This document shows, in pieces, positions 27,003-38,905 of a stretch of DNA of 64,000 nt. Positions within the stretch are counted from its first letter, which is position 1. Each line of letters begins with the position of its first letter. The notes under the pieces are model-generated. The model worked only from the letters and a program-made list of their open reading frames with translations, was not told the origin of the DNA and did not search any database. The position numbers and the translations under genes were made by a program. Location: NCBI GenBank assembly GCA_036496585.1, contig DASXLB010000004.1, forward strand, positions 213,273 through 277,272, given 5' to 3'. Source of the DNA: Vicinamibacterales bacterium (GTDB lineage: Bacteria > Acidobacteriota > Vicinamibacteria > Vicinamibacterales > 2-12-FULL-66-21).

Positions 27003-27650
27003 TCAGGTTGACAGCGACGGATCTTCGTCGCGCACGCGGCGCTGGCGGCGCGCCGCCGGCGGGGCGGACAGCACCCGATCGAGCCAGGCGGCGACGACCG
27101 CGTGGAAATCGGACGCATGCGCGGACGACCGCGGGTCGGCTCGCAACGCCGGTTCCGCGTCGGTTCCCTCGAACAGGTCGACGAACACCTCGGCGAGAAA
27201 CGCGCGGTCGCCAATCGAGCTGCGCACACGCTCGGGCGGCGCCCCCGCCATCTCGATCCCGAACAGCTGACCGTGCGTTTCGGCCAGGCGCTCCAGAAAG
27301 AACCCGTCGGCATCCGACGGGTTGCCGCGCCGGGCCGACGCGAGCACGCGCGTCTCGTCCGCGTCGCCGTCGCAGTAGACCTGTAGGCCCGATGGCAACG
27401 CGATCGCCCACAGCTCCCACTCGTCGCCCGTCGACCAGGTGAGCCGCAGCACGCTGCGCGTCCGCAGCGCGTCGTGCGACAGCCGCGTGCCCGGCTCGCC
27501 AAGCGCCTCGCTGACGATCGACTCGAGGTCGATCGGATCGTTCGGCAGCCGGAACGGCCACGCGCCGTCGCGCGCGCGAAACTGACGGATGCGCCGATCG
27601 AGCGCGTCCAGCACGAGAACACGGCGCTGGCGTTCGCGTGACGTGAGCAC
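27003..27650 (-). CDS. hypothetical protein
   Basis: I do not recognise this protein. From GTG 27650 it has 215 residues; the frame stays open to ATG 27758, but that would overlap the divergent kinase gene at 27743, so the internal GTG is preferred. The text is soluble and acidic (RIRQFRARDGAWPFRLPNDP, TWSTGDEWELWAIALPSGL), with no membrane segment or catalytic motif. Codon use is typical of the window. It is probably cytosolic. Confidence 0.5.
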   Translation of the reverse strand: MLTSRERQRRVLVLDALDRRIRQFRARDGAWPFRLPNDPIDLESIVSEALGEPGTRLSHDALRTRSVLRLTWSTGDEWELWAIALPSGLQVYCDGDADETRVLASARRGNPSDADGFFLERLAETHGQLFGIEMAGAPPERVRSSIGDRAFLAEVFVDLFEGTDAEPALRADPRSSAHASDFHAVVAAWLDRVLSAPPAARRQRRVRDEDPSLST

Positions 27651-27742
27651 GCGATCATCATCGCCCGCACCGCCCCTGCCGTGGTAGCCTGAACACGAGC
27701 TCGACGGGCTCGGCCATTCCTGCGAGATGGCTCGGAGACGAC

Positions 27743-29839
27743 GTGCAGTCCGAATCATCCGCTCCGCTCCGCCGAAGCATCCTGCGCGTGTCGACGATGG
27801 CGCTCGGGGCCGCCGCGCTCGTCTGGGTGTTCGTCGCCGGCCTCCGATTCCTTCCGGCCGGCGGCACCCCGGCCGTGTCCGGCGCCATCGCCGTCTACTG
27901 CGCCACCTGGATTGTGGCCGGGCTCCTGGCGATCCGCAGCGTCAACCGCGCGTCGGCCAGCCGCCGCCGGCTGCAGCACGCCGAGACCGCCGCCCATCAG
28001 TCCGAGCGCCTCGCGCAGTCGATCGCTGCGCTGGCCGCGGCGCGCACGCCGTCCGCCGCGGCCGAAGCGGCGGTGCTCGAGCCGGCCCAGGCCCTCGAGG
28101 CGGACGCCGGCGTCCTGATCCTCGTCGACCTCGGAGGCCGGCTGGGAGAGGTTGCCCATGCGATCGGCTACGGCACCGACGAGCCCGCGCTGCGCGCGGC
28201 GATCGTGGCGGGCCGCAAGCTCACGGCGTCGGACGCCGTCGGGCGCGGCGCGGCGGTCTTCGTCGAGAACCCGCAGGCCCGCGCCATCGAGTCCGGACGA
28301 GCCGACGGCGGCTTCCGCGCCGCGGCGGCGGTCCCGCTGATGATCGGCAGCCGCGTCGTCGCGGTGCTGCAGCTCGACTTCGGCGCGCCGCGCGAGTTCT
28401 CGGCGGCCGATCGCGAGTATCTGGAGGCGACGGCGCATCGCGCGGCGCAGGCGCTGGATCGCACCTGGCAGCTCGATGCCGCGCTGGCCGCCCGCGACGA
28501 GGCCGACGCGATGCGCACGCGCGCGGCGCGGGCGCTCGAGGAGCGGCAGCGGGTCGAGCAGGCGCTGCGCGCCAGCGAAACCCGCTATCGCGCGCTGGCC
28601 GCGCGGACCAGCCGTCTGCACTGGTTCGCCGCCGCGCTGTCGCAGGCGGCGACGCTCGAGGCGGTGGCGCGCGCCGTCGTCGAACACGGACGCAACGTGC
28701 TCGGCGCCGCCAGCGGCGAGGTGGCGATGCTGGTCGAGGCCGGCGCCGGGTTCGAGACCATCTACTCGGACGTGCCGGCGGCGCGCGGCGACGCCGCCCG
28801 CTACGAGGCCGACGCGGGCCTGTGTGAAACCGCCGCGGTCGCGCAGCGCGAGCCGGTGCTGGTCGGCTCGTTCGCCGAATGGCAGGATCGCTATCCGCGC
28901 TCGGCGGCGATCGCCGCCGACGGCGGCTACGTGTCGTCGGCCGCGCTGCCGCTCATCGTCGAAGGCGACGTCGCCGGCGTCGCCGCGTTCCACTTCACGG
29001 CGCCGGTCAACTTCGACGACGAATATCGCGCGCTGCTGGCCTCGGTCGCGCAGCACTGCGCGCAGGCCGTCCACCGGGCGCGGCTCTACGAAGAGGCCCA
29101 GCTGGCCCGCGCCGAGGCGGAAAGCGCCAATCGCCAGAAGGACGAATTCGTCTCGATTCTCTCGCACGATCTCCGCGGACCGCTCAACGCGATCCTGGGC
29201 TGGACGTCGATCCTGCAGCAGGGATCGCTCGACGGCGCGGCCGCCGAACGGGCGCTGGAATCCATCACCGACAACGCCAGGCGGCAGCAGCACCTGGTCG
29301 AAGAGCTGCTCGATTTCTCGCGCATCCGGTCCGGCCGGCTGACGCTGTCGGTCGAGGACATCGACCTGCGCGCGCTGCTGCGCGCCATCGTCGAATCGAA
29401 CGTTCCTGTCGCCGCCGCCCGCGGCCAGGCCCTCGACCTGGCGCCCGTGCCGGCGCTCGTGGTGCGCGGCGACCGCCGGCGTCTGGAACAGGTGTTCTTC
29501 AATCTCGTCGGCAACGCACTGAAGTTCACCCCTGACGGGGGGCGCATCGAGATCGCCGCGCGTACCATCGACGATGCGGCGGAGATCCGCATCACCGACA
29601 GCGGCGCCGGCATCGCGCCGGAGTTCCTGCCGCACGTATTCGACGCGTTCCGCCAGGCCGACCAGACGCGGGGCACGGCGGCCGGCGTCGGCCTCGGGCT
29701 GTCGATCGCGCGGGAGCTGGTCGAGGCGCACGGCGGATCGATCCGCGCCCAGAGCGAAGGGCCTGGCTGCGGCGCCACCTTCACCGTCACACTGCAGCCG
29801 GGCCGTCTCGTCGTTCAGGACGCGTCAACCGTGCACTGA
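27743..29839 (+). CDS. GAF-domain sensor histidine kinase
   Basis: This 698-residue protein uses a GTG start at 27743 with GGAG upstream. Two membrane helices (about 18-38 and 45-65) precede two GAF-like domains (about 95-235 and 285-450). The HisKA box ILSHDLRGPLNAI (H475) follows, then an HATPase_c domain with FFNLVGNALKFTPDG, DSGAGIAPEFLPHVF and GVGLGLSIARELVEAHGG. No receiver domain or adjacent response regulator is present, so it is an orphan kinase. The stop overlaps the convergent permease gene by 15 bp. The signal is unknown; GAF domains often bind small ligands or haem. Confidence 0.9.
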   Translation: MQSESSAPLRRSILRVSTMALGAAALVWVFVAGLRFLPAGGTPAVSGAIAVYCATWIVAGLLAIRSVNRASASRRRLQHAETAAHQSERLAQSIAALAAARTPSAAAEAAVLEPAQALEADAGVLILVDLGGRLGEVAHAIGYGTDEPALRAAIVAGRKLTASDAVGRGAAVFVENPQARAIESGRADGGFRAAAAVPLMIGSRVVAVLQLDFGAPREFSAADREYLEATAHRAAQALDRTWQLDAALAARDEADAMRTRAARALEERQRVEQALRASETRYRALAARTSRLHWFAAALSQAATLEAVARAVVEHGRNVLGAASGEVAMLVEAGAGFETIYSDVPAARGDAARYEADAGLCETAAVAQREPVLVGSFAEWQDRYPRSAAIAADGGYVSSAALPLIVEGDVAGVAAFHFTAPVNFDDEYRALLASVAQHCAQAVHRARLYEEAQLARAEAESANRQKDEFVSILSHDLRGPLNAILGWTSILQQGSLDGAAAERALESITDNARRQQHLVEELLDFSRIRSGRLTLSVEDIDLRALLRAIVESNVPVAAARGQALDLAPVPALVVRGDRRRLEQVFFNLVGNALKFTPDGGRIEIAARTIDDAAEIRITDSGAGIAPEFLPHVFDAFRQADQTRGTAAGVGLGLSIARELVEAHGGSIRAQSEGPGCGATFTVTLQPGRLVVQDASTVH

Positions 29840-31195
29840 CCGCCGCCGCGCGTTCAGGAAGACGACCGCGCCGATGACATTCGCGGCTGCCACGACGCCG
29901 CCGATCTTGACCGCGAAGGCCAGCCGGCTCTCGACCGAGATGATCGGCAGAATCGAGAGCACGACGAACGCGAGCGTCATCAGCAGTCCGGAGGCGGCGG
30001 CCAGCCTCAGCCACGCCGGTGAACGGACGTCGGCGATCGGCAGCGCAAACATCACCAGGTAGGTGAGGGCGTAGAAAATGCCGGAGGCGTTCCACAGCAG
30101 CTGGAAGGCTTCCTGCTTGCCGACGCCGATCTGTCCGGCGATGCTGAAGGCCAGTGTCACCGCGCCGACGAACACGATCGAGTTGACCGGTGTCTGCCGC
30201 CGCGGATGCAGGCGCGTGAACCACGCCGGCAGCAGCCCGTCCCAGCCGGCGACCATCGGCAGCCGGGTGTTGCCGGCGAACATCACGCTGGCCTGTGCGA
30301 CGCGGATGCAGAGCAGGACCACGATCGCCGCCGGCGCGATCCACCGGAACGCGCCGAGCGGCGCGAACCCTTCGCTCAGCACCTGCGGGATCGGCGCGAT
30401 CAGATCGATGCGATCGATCGGCACCAGCGTCAGCACGGACGCCGTGCCGAAGACGAACATCGCTCCGATGATGGGAGCGGCGAACCAGACCGAGCGCGTG
30501 ATCGCGCGCTCGGGACTGCGGCACTCGCCGGCGTGGATCGCGACGTACTCGAACCCGCCGAGCGCCCCGAAGCCCATCTTCGTGAAGATGTTGAAGCCGA
30601 GGATGGTCATCGCCGGCATCGCGGTGGCGAGCGGGTGGAACGAGGGCAGCGAGCCGTGCCACAGATTCAGCCACGGCAATGCCACCAGCATCGCGAAGGT
30701 GGCCAGCATCAGGGCGCCGCCGCTCTTGTGAACCCATTTGCCGACGTTGAGACCGGCGATGGTGATGGCGACGAGCGCTGAGAGGATCACGACGTTGATC
30801 GCGACGACCAGGGCGCTCTGCTCGGCGAGGCCGCCGGCCCCCGGCCGGATGTACTGAAAATACTGGGTCACCTGCAGGCCGGTTTCCGACGTGTTGAGAA
30901 TCGCGAACAGCCACAGGTTCCAGGCGACCAGGAACCCGACGAACTCGTTGAACCCCAGCTTCGCCCATTGGTACAGCCCGCCCTCGAGCGGCATCGCGCG
31001 ATTGAGGTGGATCACCACCGCGGCCGACGGCAGGTAGAAGAACACGATGGCCGCCAGCCACAACACGACGTGCGCCGGGCCCTGCTTCGCGGCGACGCCG
31101 ACCCACGGCAGGCCGACGATGAAGAGGACCTGTGTCAGCGTGAGGTCGCTGACGCCGAGATCCCTTCGCAGATCTACCGTGTTGCGGGTGTCCAT
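29825..31195 (-). CDS. APC-superfamily amino-acid permease
   Basis: This 456-residue membrane protein has about 12 hydrophobic segments. ATG 31195 is chosen because the APC N-terminus begins there (DLGVSDLTLTQVLFIVGLPW). Characteristic text includes MPLEGGLYQWAKLGFNEFVG, GFGALGGFEYVAIHAGE and the mid-protein NTRLPMVAGWDGLLPAW. APC permeases import amino acids or polyamines with protons or by exchange, and specificity is not readable. It overlaps the end of the BNR-repeat gene by 22 bp and is probably in an operon with it. Confidence 0.85.
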   Translation of the reverse strand: MDTRNTVDLRRDLGVSDLTLTQVLFIVGLPWVGVAAKQGPAHVVLWLAAIVFFYLPSAAVVIHLNRAMPLEGGLYQWAKLGFNEFVGFLVAWNLWLFAILNTSETGLQVTQYFQYIRPGAGGLAEQSALVVAINVVILSALVAITIAGLNVGKWVHKSGGALMLATFAMLVALPWLNLWHGSLPSFHPLATAMPAMTILGFNIFTKMGFGALGGFEYVAIHAGECRSPERAITRSVWFAAPIIGAMFVFGTASVLTLVPIDRIDLIAPIPQVLSEGFAPLGAFRWIAPAAIVVLLCIRVAQASVMFAGNTRLPMVAGWDGLLPAWFTRLHPRRQTPVNSIVFVGAVTLAFSIAGQIGVGKQEAFQLLWNASGIFYALTYLVMFALPIADVRSPAWLRLAAASGLLMTLAFVVLSILPIISVESRLAFAVKIGGVVAAANVIGAVVFLNARRRSVHG

Positions 31196-34100
31196 CTCGC
31201 CATCGCGGCCGCGGCCGCGGCGCGGGCCCGTGCGATGCCGGCCAGTTGGCGCGCGGTGGCGGGGACATCTGCCGCCTGCAGGGAGTTCATCACGGCGCGA
31301 AGCGGCTGCGCGGCGACGCGCAGCGCGGTGGCAGCCTCGCTCTTTCCCTGCGACTCCGCGTCCGCCGCCGCCTGTTCGATCGCCTTCGCCTCGAAGTACA
31401 TCGTGCGCGAGAGCCTGTAGACCTGCTGCATCGCGGGCGCCGGCGTCGTGACGCGCGGATCCTGCGTCACGGTGATCGGCTGCGTGTAGGCCCGGCCGCC
31501 GACCGTCAACCTGACCGTGTAGCGGCCGGGGCCGACCCACGGCGCCGCTGGTGCCGGCGCCGTGTCGTACGGCACGGCGGCGCTGGGCAGATCTCCGCCG
31601 CCGCGTCCGCCGCCGCCCGGAAGCGGCTGATAGTGCACGTCCCAGGTGAAGCGGTGCATTCCCGCGGTCGTCATCAGCGGCTGCGGCCTGCGATACCAGT
31701 AGAGCGGCAAGGGCGCGTCCACGTTCGGCTCGGGAAGCGGCGGCGGCGGATCCGCGCTGGAATAGCGCCGTACCTGCCGTCCCGCGGCATCGAGGATCTC
31801 GAGCACCACCGGCCCGGGCGCGTCCCGCGCCAGGTAGTAGTCGATGATCGCGCCCTCGGGAGGGTTCGGATGCCGCGGCTCGTCTGGCGGCAGCGGCGTG
31901 TCGCTGTTGGTGTTCCACCGCACGCGCTGCCCCGGCTGCGGCGAGAACAACATGTCGGCGTCGGTCGCGGGACGCTGGCGCAGGGGCGTGATGTCATCCA
32001 GGATCCAGATTCCCCGCCCGTGCGTAGCGGCGATGAGGTCGTCGTCCTTCACCTGGAGATCGCGGACCGAGGAGGGGGCCATGTTGAGGCGCAGCGACTC
32101 CCAGTGGTCGCCGTCGTCGAACGAGACGTAGACCTGTGTCTCTGTTCCGGCAAACAGCAGGCCTTTCCGCTTCACGTCTTCGCGAATGGCGCTGAGCGCG
32201 CCGCCCTGAGCGATGCCGCTGACGATCTCTGTCCAGGTCCGCCCGCCGTCGTGCGTGCGGAAGAGGTGGGGGTTCTGATCGTCGAGGCGCAGCGTGTTGA
32301 CGGCCGCGTAGGCGGTCAGCGGATCGAAGCGGCCCGGCTCGATCATGAACACTTTCCAGTACGAGCCGATCTGTTTTGGCGTCACGTCCGTCCAGTGCAG
32401 ACCGCCGTCGGCAGTGGTCGCAATCACACCGTCGTCGGTGCCGATCCAGATGCGGCTGATGTCGAGAGGGGAGGGGCCGATCGTGTAGACGACGCGCGCG
32501 CCGTTCTCGTCGGCCTGCTTCGCACTCGTGACCTGCTCGGTGTAGGTGCCGACGCTCTTCGGCACCTCGTGCGCCTTGCGGGTGAGGTCCGGGCTGATCT
32601 GCTTCCAGGTGCGGCCGCCGTCCATCGTCTTCCACAGGACGTTGGTGCCGTAGAAGAGTGATTTCCTGTCGGCCATCGAGAACACGAGCGGCTGTGTCCG
32701 GACCTGGCGATTGACGACGGGACCGGTGGCCTGGCCGCCGCGGCCGCCGCGGCCCGACTCGATCGGGCCGACGTCGGACACCTGCCCGGTGCGTCGGTCG
32801 TACTTCGTCACCACCTTGCTGCCGTAGACGATGTCGGGATCGAGCGGATCGGGGGCGGCATAGCCGTATTCCTCGATGCCGACCGGATGCCACTCGCGCA
32901 TCGTGATCGCGCCATCGACGCCGCGGCTCGCGACGCACGCCGACCCGCTGTCCTGCTGGCCGCCGCAGACGCGATACGGGAACGCGTTGTCGGCGGCAAC
33001 GTGGAACATGGCCGCCGTCGACTGCGTGTACCAGGAGCTCCAGCTGCGGCCTTTGTCGAGCGACACGACAGCGCCCTGATCGGACGCCAGCAAGATGATG
33101 TCGGGGTTGATCGGGTTCATCCACGCGTACTGGTAGTCGTCCCCTCCCGGCGCCCCCTTGAACGGTACCCACGACGCGCCGCTGTTCTCGCTCAGATAGG
33201 TGACCTGGCTGGTGACGATCAGCCAGTCAGGATTCTTCGGATCGACGCAGATCGAGGCCTCGTTGCTCGTGCCGACGCGCGGATCGGTCGAGACCGGCGC
33301 CCACGTCTCGCCGGCGTCGTCGGAGCGGTAGATCGGATTGTTTCGGGGAGCGCCCGTTCCCCTGCCGCGGCCGCCGCCTCCGCCTCCCCTGCCCACGGCG
33401 GCGCCGTCCGGGGCGGCCGTCACGTAGGCGTAGAGGCGCCTGGGGTTGCTCGGCGCAATCGTCAACTCGGCGTTGCCGATGCGCGCGGGCAGGCCGTTGG
33501 TGAGGGGCTTCCAGGTCGAGCCGCCGTCGATCGACTTGAAGATTCCGCCGGTGCCGCTCCACGCCGCGTTCTCCCACGGGCCCTGGCGCCCTTCGAACAG
33601 CACCGCGTAGACGATGTCCGGATTCGAGGGATCGATGTCGACGTCCTTGCCGCCGGTGTCGGCGTTGCGATACAGCACTTTCTGAAACGTCGCGCCGCCG
33701 TCCGTGGATCGGAAGATGCCTCGCTCCTCGTTCGGACCGTAGGGGTGGCCGAGCGCGGCGACGAACAGGCGGTTGGGGTTCGTCGGGTCGACCTCGACCC
33801 GCGCGATCTGCTGCGAGTCGCGGAGGCCGAGATGCGCCCACGTCAGGCCGGCGTCGGTGGACTTGTACATCCCGTCCCCGATGGCCAGGTCGGGACGCTG
33901 GAGGCCTTCGCCGCTGCCGACGTAGACGACGTCGGGATTCGACGGTGACACCGCAATCGAGCCGATCGATCCGGTCGGCTGGTCATCGAAGATTGGCGTC
34001 CAGGTGCGGCCCGCGTTGATCGTCTTCCAGACGCCGCCGTTGACCATGCCGATGTAGAAGGTGAACGGCTGACCGGGAATGCCGGCCAGCGCTTTGGTGC

Positions 34101-34254
34101 GGCCGGCGCGCATCGGCCCGATCGGCCTCCAGCGCAGGTCGTTGAAGAACGGTCGGGAGGAGGCGGGGAGGCTCGCCTGGCGTGCTCCCGCGCCAATCGA
34201 CCCGGCGGCGAGGCAGATCGCGAGCGCCGCCCGAGACAGCCAGCTGCGTGACAT
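31174..34254 (-). CDS. exported BNR/Asp-box repeat (sortilin/VPS10-like) propeller protein
   Basis: This 1026-residue exported protein has a signal peptide of about 24 residues (LSRAALAICLAAGSIGAGAR). At least six Asp-box repeats of the form S-x-D-x-G-x-T-W are visible (KSTDAGLTW, KSIDGGSTW, KTMDGGRTW, RTHDGGRTW and others), spanning about residues 40-700 and implying one or two beta propellers. A C-terminal Ig/FlgD-like region (about 730-930) and a helical tail follow. Such proteins are abundant in Acidobacteria and have been called sialidase-like or sortilin-like, but sialidase catalytic residues are not evident. A TATACT hexamer sits 7 nt before the start. It lies in an apparent operon: dehydrogenase, this gene, permease. 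Confidence 0.85.
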   Translation of the reverse strand: MSRSWLSRAALAICLAAGSIGAGARQASLPASSRPFFNDLRWRPIGPMRAGRTKALAGIPGQPFTFYIGMVNGGVWKTINAGRTWTPIFDDQPTGSIGSIAVSPSNPDVVYVGSGEGLQRPDLAIGDGMYKSTDAGLTWAHLGLRDSQQIARVEVDPTNPNRLFVAALGHPYGPNEERGIFRSTDGGATFQKVLYRNADTGGKDVDIDPSNPDIVYAVLFEGRQGPWENAAWSGTGGIFKSIDGGSTWKPLTNGLPARIGNAELTIAPSNPRRLYAYVTAAPDGAAVGRGGGGGGRGRGTGAPRNNPIYRSDDAGETWAPVSTDPRVGTSNEASICVDPKNPDWLIVTSQVTYLSENSGASWVPFKGAPGGDDYQYAWMNPINPDIILLASDQGAVVSLDKGRSWSSWYTQSTAAMFHVAADNAFPYRVCGGQQDSGSACVASRGVDGAITMREWHPVGIEEYGYAAPDPLDPDIVYGSKVVTKYDRRTGQVSDVGPIESGRGGRGGQATGPVVNRQVRTQPLVFSMADRKSLFYGTNVLWKTMDGGRTWKQISPDLTRKAHEVPKSVGTYTEQVTSAKQADENGARVVYTIGPSPLDISRIWIGTDDGVIATTADGGLHWTDVTPKQIGSYWKVFMIEPGRFDPLTAYAAVNTLRLDDQNPHLFRTHDGGRTWTEIVSGIAQGGALSAIREDVKRKGLLFAGTETQVYVSFDDGDHWESLRLNMAPSSVRDLQVKDDDLIAATHGRGIWILDDITPLRQRPATDADMLFSPQPGQRVRWNTNSDTPLPPDEPRHPNPPEGAIIDYYLARDAPGPVVLEILDAAGRQVRRYSSADPPPPLPEPNVDAPLPLYWYRRPQPLMTTAGMHRFTWDVHYQPLPGGGGRGGGDLPSAAVPYDTAPAPAAPWVGPGRYTVRLTVGGRAYTQPITVTQDPRVTTPAPAMQQVYRLSRTMYFEAKAIEQAAADAESQGKSEAATALRVAAQPLRAVMNSLQAADVPATARQLAGIARARAAAAAAMARWTPATR

Positions 34255-34283
34255 GCGCGGGAGTATATCCGCGCCCAGTCCGT

Positions 34284-35144
34284 CTACGGTTTTGCCACGC
34301 CGAGCGCCGCGAGGTCGTGATCGCCGCGGCCTTCCGCGATGACCTCGTCCATCCGCCTGGCGATGGTGGGCAGGATGAGGAGCGGGCCGCCACGGGCGGC
34401 TTCCGTCATCAGGCGGACGTCCTTTCTCGCCATGGTCAACTCGAAGGAAGCAGGCGCCGTATCGCCGCTCGCCATACGCCGTCCGCGCATCGGGATGCCG
34501 CCCATCAGCTTGAAGTGGTCGAACACTTCGAGCGACTGGAGCGGATCGATGCCGTTGGCGCGCGCGATGGTGAAGATGTCGGCAAGCCCGCCGTTGACCG
34601 CGAACAGCATCAAGTTGCCAAACAGCTTGTAGGCCGCCGCGAGGTCGGGGCGCTCGCCGACGTACCAGGCGTCGCCCGTCATGGCGTCCAGGTCGCGGCG
34701 TGCCGCGTCGTACTCGGGCCGCGGTCCGGACACGATCATCACGCCGGTGCCGTCGGCGGCCATCTGCGGCGACATGAACACCGGCGCGTGCAGGAATCGC
34801 ACGCCTCGGGCGCTCAGCCGCTCCGCGCGGGCCTGCGTCGCGGCCGGCAGCGTCGTCGAGTGATCGACGATGAGCGCGTCGGCGGCGAGCGCCGGAAGGA
34901 TCTGTTCCAGGACGGCGTCGACGACCGCGTCCTCCGACAGTACGATGTGGACGCGCCCGGCGTCTCTCACCGCCTCGGCGGGGGAGGCGGCAGCACGAGC
35001 CCCCTCGGCCTCGAGCGCCCGGGCCTTCGCGGCGGTGCGGTTCCACACCGTGACCTCGAGCCCCTGGGTGCGGAAGCGCCGGACCATACCCGACCCCAGC
35101 AGGCCGGTCCCCAGCAGTGCGATTCTGGTCGGATTTGTGTCCAT
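34284..35144 (-). CDS. NAD(P)-dependent 3-hydroxyisobutyrate-dehydrogenase-like oxidoreductase
   Basis: This 286-residue beta-hydroxyacid dehydrogenase has a Rossmann motif at the N-terminus (IALLGTGLLGSGMVRRF). It also shows the family substrate loop VDHSTTLPAAT, FLHAPVFMSPQMA in place of the usual DAPVSGG, and the catalytic Lys in AAYKLFGNLM. It would oxidise a 3-hydroxyacid or reduce a small aldehyde acid; the substrate is unknown. The stop is 29 bp before the BNR gene on the same strand. A TAAGAT hexamer 9 nt before the ATG suggests a leaderless transcript. Confidence 0.88.
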   Translation of the reverse strand: MDTNPTRIALLGTGLLGSGMVRRFRTQGLEVTVWNRTAAKARALEAEGARAAASPAEAVRDAGRVHIVLSEDAVVDAVLEQILPALAADALIVDHSTTLPAATQARAERLSARGVRFLHAPVFMSPQMAADGTGVMIVSGPRPEYDAARRDLDAMTGDAWYVGERPDLAAAYKLFGNLMLFAVNGGLADIFTIARANGIDPLQSLEVFDHFKLMGGIPMRGRRMASGDTAPASFELTMARKDVRLMTEAARGGPLLILPTIARRMDEVIAEGRGDHDLAALGVAKP

Positions 35145-35210
35145 AGGCCGGCAATCTTACTCTTGTATGCGCGTGGCATGGATCGTGGTGTATCCATGAC
35201 GGAGAACCTC

Positions 35211-36005
35211 ATGCAGAAGACTGTGATTCTGTCGCTGGCGGTTTTGGTCGCGGCGTCGGTTCAGACGCCGGCGTCGGCCCAGACGTCAGCGTCGGCCCAG
35301 ACGCCGGCGCCGGCCCAGACGCCGGCGCCGAAGCGCGGCGGCGCGGCGCGTAGCGGCAACGTAACCTTTGCCGTGCTTGTAACGGATCCATCCGGCACCG
35401 CGCTCACCGACGTCAAAGTGGCGCTGACGGGCGCCGCCGAACGCGCGTCCCGCACTGAATCGGGACGCATCGTGTTCGAGGACCTGCCGGCCGGGAACTA
35501 CCGGTTCCGGTTCGAGAAGGACGGATTCGTCCCGCTCGAGAAGGAGCTGGCCGCGCGCGGCAGCGTTCCCATCGACGTCAAGGTGACGCTGGTGCTGCTG
35601 CCGCCTCCGCCCGCGCCGGCCGCGCCGCCGGTGCCGGCGCCGGCGCCTCCGGCCCCCCCGCCGTCGGATGCCAAACCCGTCGTCCTCGACATGCCGGCGT
35701 TCATCGAGAAGAACTACGTCGGCCGCTCCGGCGGCAAGGCGACGCCGCTCGGGTGCAGTTCGGGAGGCTCGGGCACGCTGATCCAGATCAACGACGCCAT
35801 CGCGAGCCACGCGCACGCCGATGCCGACGAGTTCCTCTATGTCATCGCGGGTCAGGGCACGGTCAAGCTTGGGGCGCGCGACGAATCGCTCGGTCCCGGC
35901 GTCTACCTGTTGATCCCGCGCGGTCTGCCGCACGCCTTTACCGCCGGGCCGAAGAAGCCGCTGGTGATGATTTCCGTTCGCGCCGGCGGCAGCTGCGCCG
36001 GCTGA
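35211..36005 (+). CDS. exported cupin protein with CarboxypepD_reg-like domain
   Basis: This 264-residue protein starts at ATG 35211, where GGAG (35201-35204) is well spaced; ATG 35196 and 35178 are in frame but poorer. The signal peptide ends around ASAQ. A hexapeptide repeat QTPASA occurs four times, then a carboxypeptidase-regulatory-like sandwich (about 50-125; VTDPSGTALTDVKVALTGA), a Pro/Ala hinge, and a cupin (about 155-260). The cupin has HAHADADEFLYVIAGQGTV and LLIPRGLPHAFTAG, with the expected His/His/Glu and His metal ligands. Periplasmic or surface location is likely; the ligand is unknown. Confidence 0.8.
   Translation: MQKTVILSLAVLVAASVQTPASAQTSASAQTPAPAQTPAPKRGGAARSGNVTFAVLVTDPSGTALTDVKVALTGAAERASRTESGRIVFEDLPAGNYRFRFEKDGFVPLEKELAARGSVPIDVKVTLVLLPPPPAPAAPPVPAPAPPAPPPSDAKPVVLDMPAFIEKNYVGRSGGKATPLGCSSGGSGTLIQINDAIASHAHADADEFLYVIAGQGTVKLGARDESLGPGVYLLIPRGLPHAFTAGPKKPLVMISVRAGGSCAG
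35262..35333 (+). repeat. 18-bp in-frame tandem repeat (4 copies)
   Basis: Units of 18 bp at 35262, 35280, 35298 and 35316 encode the hexapeptide variants QTPASA, QTSASA, QTPAPA and QTPAPK just after the signal peptide of the cupin gene. The unit keeps the reading frame, so copy number could vary without frameshift. Confidence 0.85.
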
Positions 36006-36056
36006 GGCCGTCTCCAGTCGCCGCCGCGGCCGCGGCATTTCGATCGATAATGCGCC

Positions 36057-38369
<2,313 letters not shown>

Positions 38370-38406
38370 TTCGTCTCTCTTCCGACATAAACTGGAGGGT
38401 GCCCCC

Positions 38407-38763
38407 ATGCTCGATGCCCTGCAGATCCTTCAGCGGACCGGCGGCGGCGTGACGATCCTCACGCTCTCCGGGGCGCTGGTCGACGAGGATGCGACGCGCC
38501 AGCTGCGCGCGGCGATCACGGCGGTGGTCGCCGGCGACGCTCCGGCGATCCTGCTCGATCTCGAGCGCCTCACCCATCTCGACTCCGGCGGTGTCGGCCT
38601 GCTGGTGGCGATGTTCCGCCACGTCACCCGCCGCGGCGGCCAGCTGAAGCTGTTGCGCCCGAGCCCGACGGCGCGGCGCGTCCTGGGCATTGCGCACATG
38701 ACGCTCGTCTTCGACATTTTCGACGACGAGCGGGAGGCGCTCCTGAATCTCGGCGGCTCGTAG
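38407..38763 (+). CDS. STAS-domain anti-sigma-factor antagonist-like protein
   Basis: This 118-residue single STAS domain has ATG 38407 preceded by GGAGGGTG. The phosphorylatable Ser of SpoIIAA-like proteins is present in LTHLDSGGVGLLVAMF. Such proteins bind anti-sigma kinases and release sigma factors, or act as phospho-switches on other partners. No anti-sigma kinase of the RsbW type is seen nearby. The upstream Ser/Thr kinase (37 bp away) is an obvious candidate kinase, which is inference. It precedes the first mreB gene by about 140 bp. Confidence 0.85.
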   Translation: MLDALQILQRTGGGVTILTLSGALVDEDATRQLRAAITAVVAGDAPAILLDLERLTHLDSGGVGLLVAMFRHVTRRGGQLKLLRPSPTARRVLGIAHMTLVFDIFDDEREALLNLGGS

Positions 38764-38905
38764 CCGGGCGACAGAATCGTTACCGGGCGTCGGTTTCGTA
38801 ATCGGGCGCCCGTCCCCCCACGTCCATACCGGTCGAAACCCCCGGCAAAAGAGGATACGGACGTCGATCGCGCCGGAACGATTCGTGCGTTGTCGCGCGC
38901 CCGAG

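Noticed and set aside
38764-38905. Two imperfect direct repeats (CGTTACCGGGCG and CGTAATCGGGCG) before mreB
   Set aside because: They are only 12 bases long and imperfect; no third copy or neighbouring regulator supports an operator.
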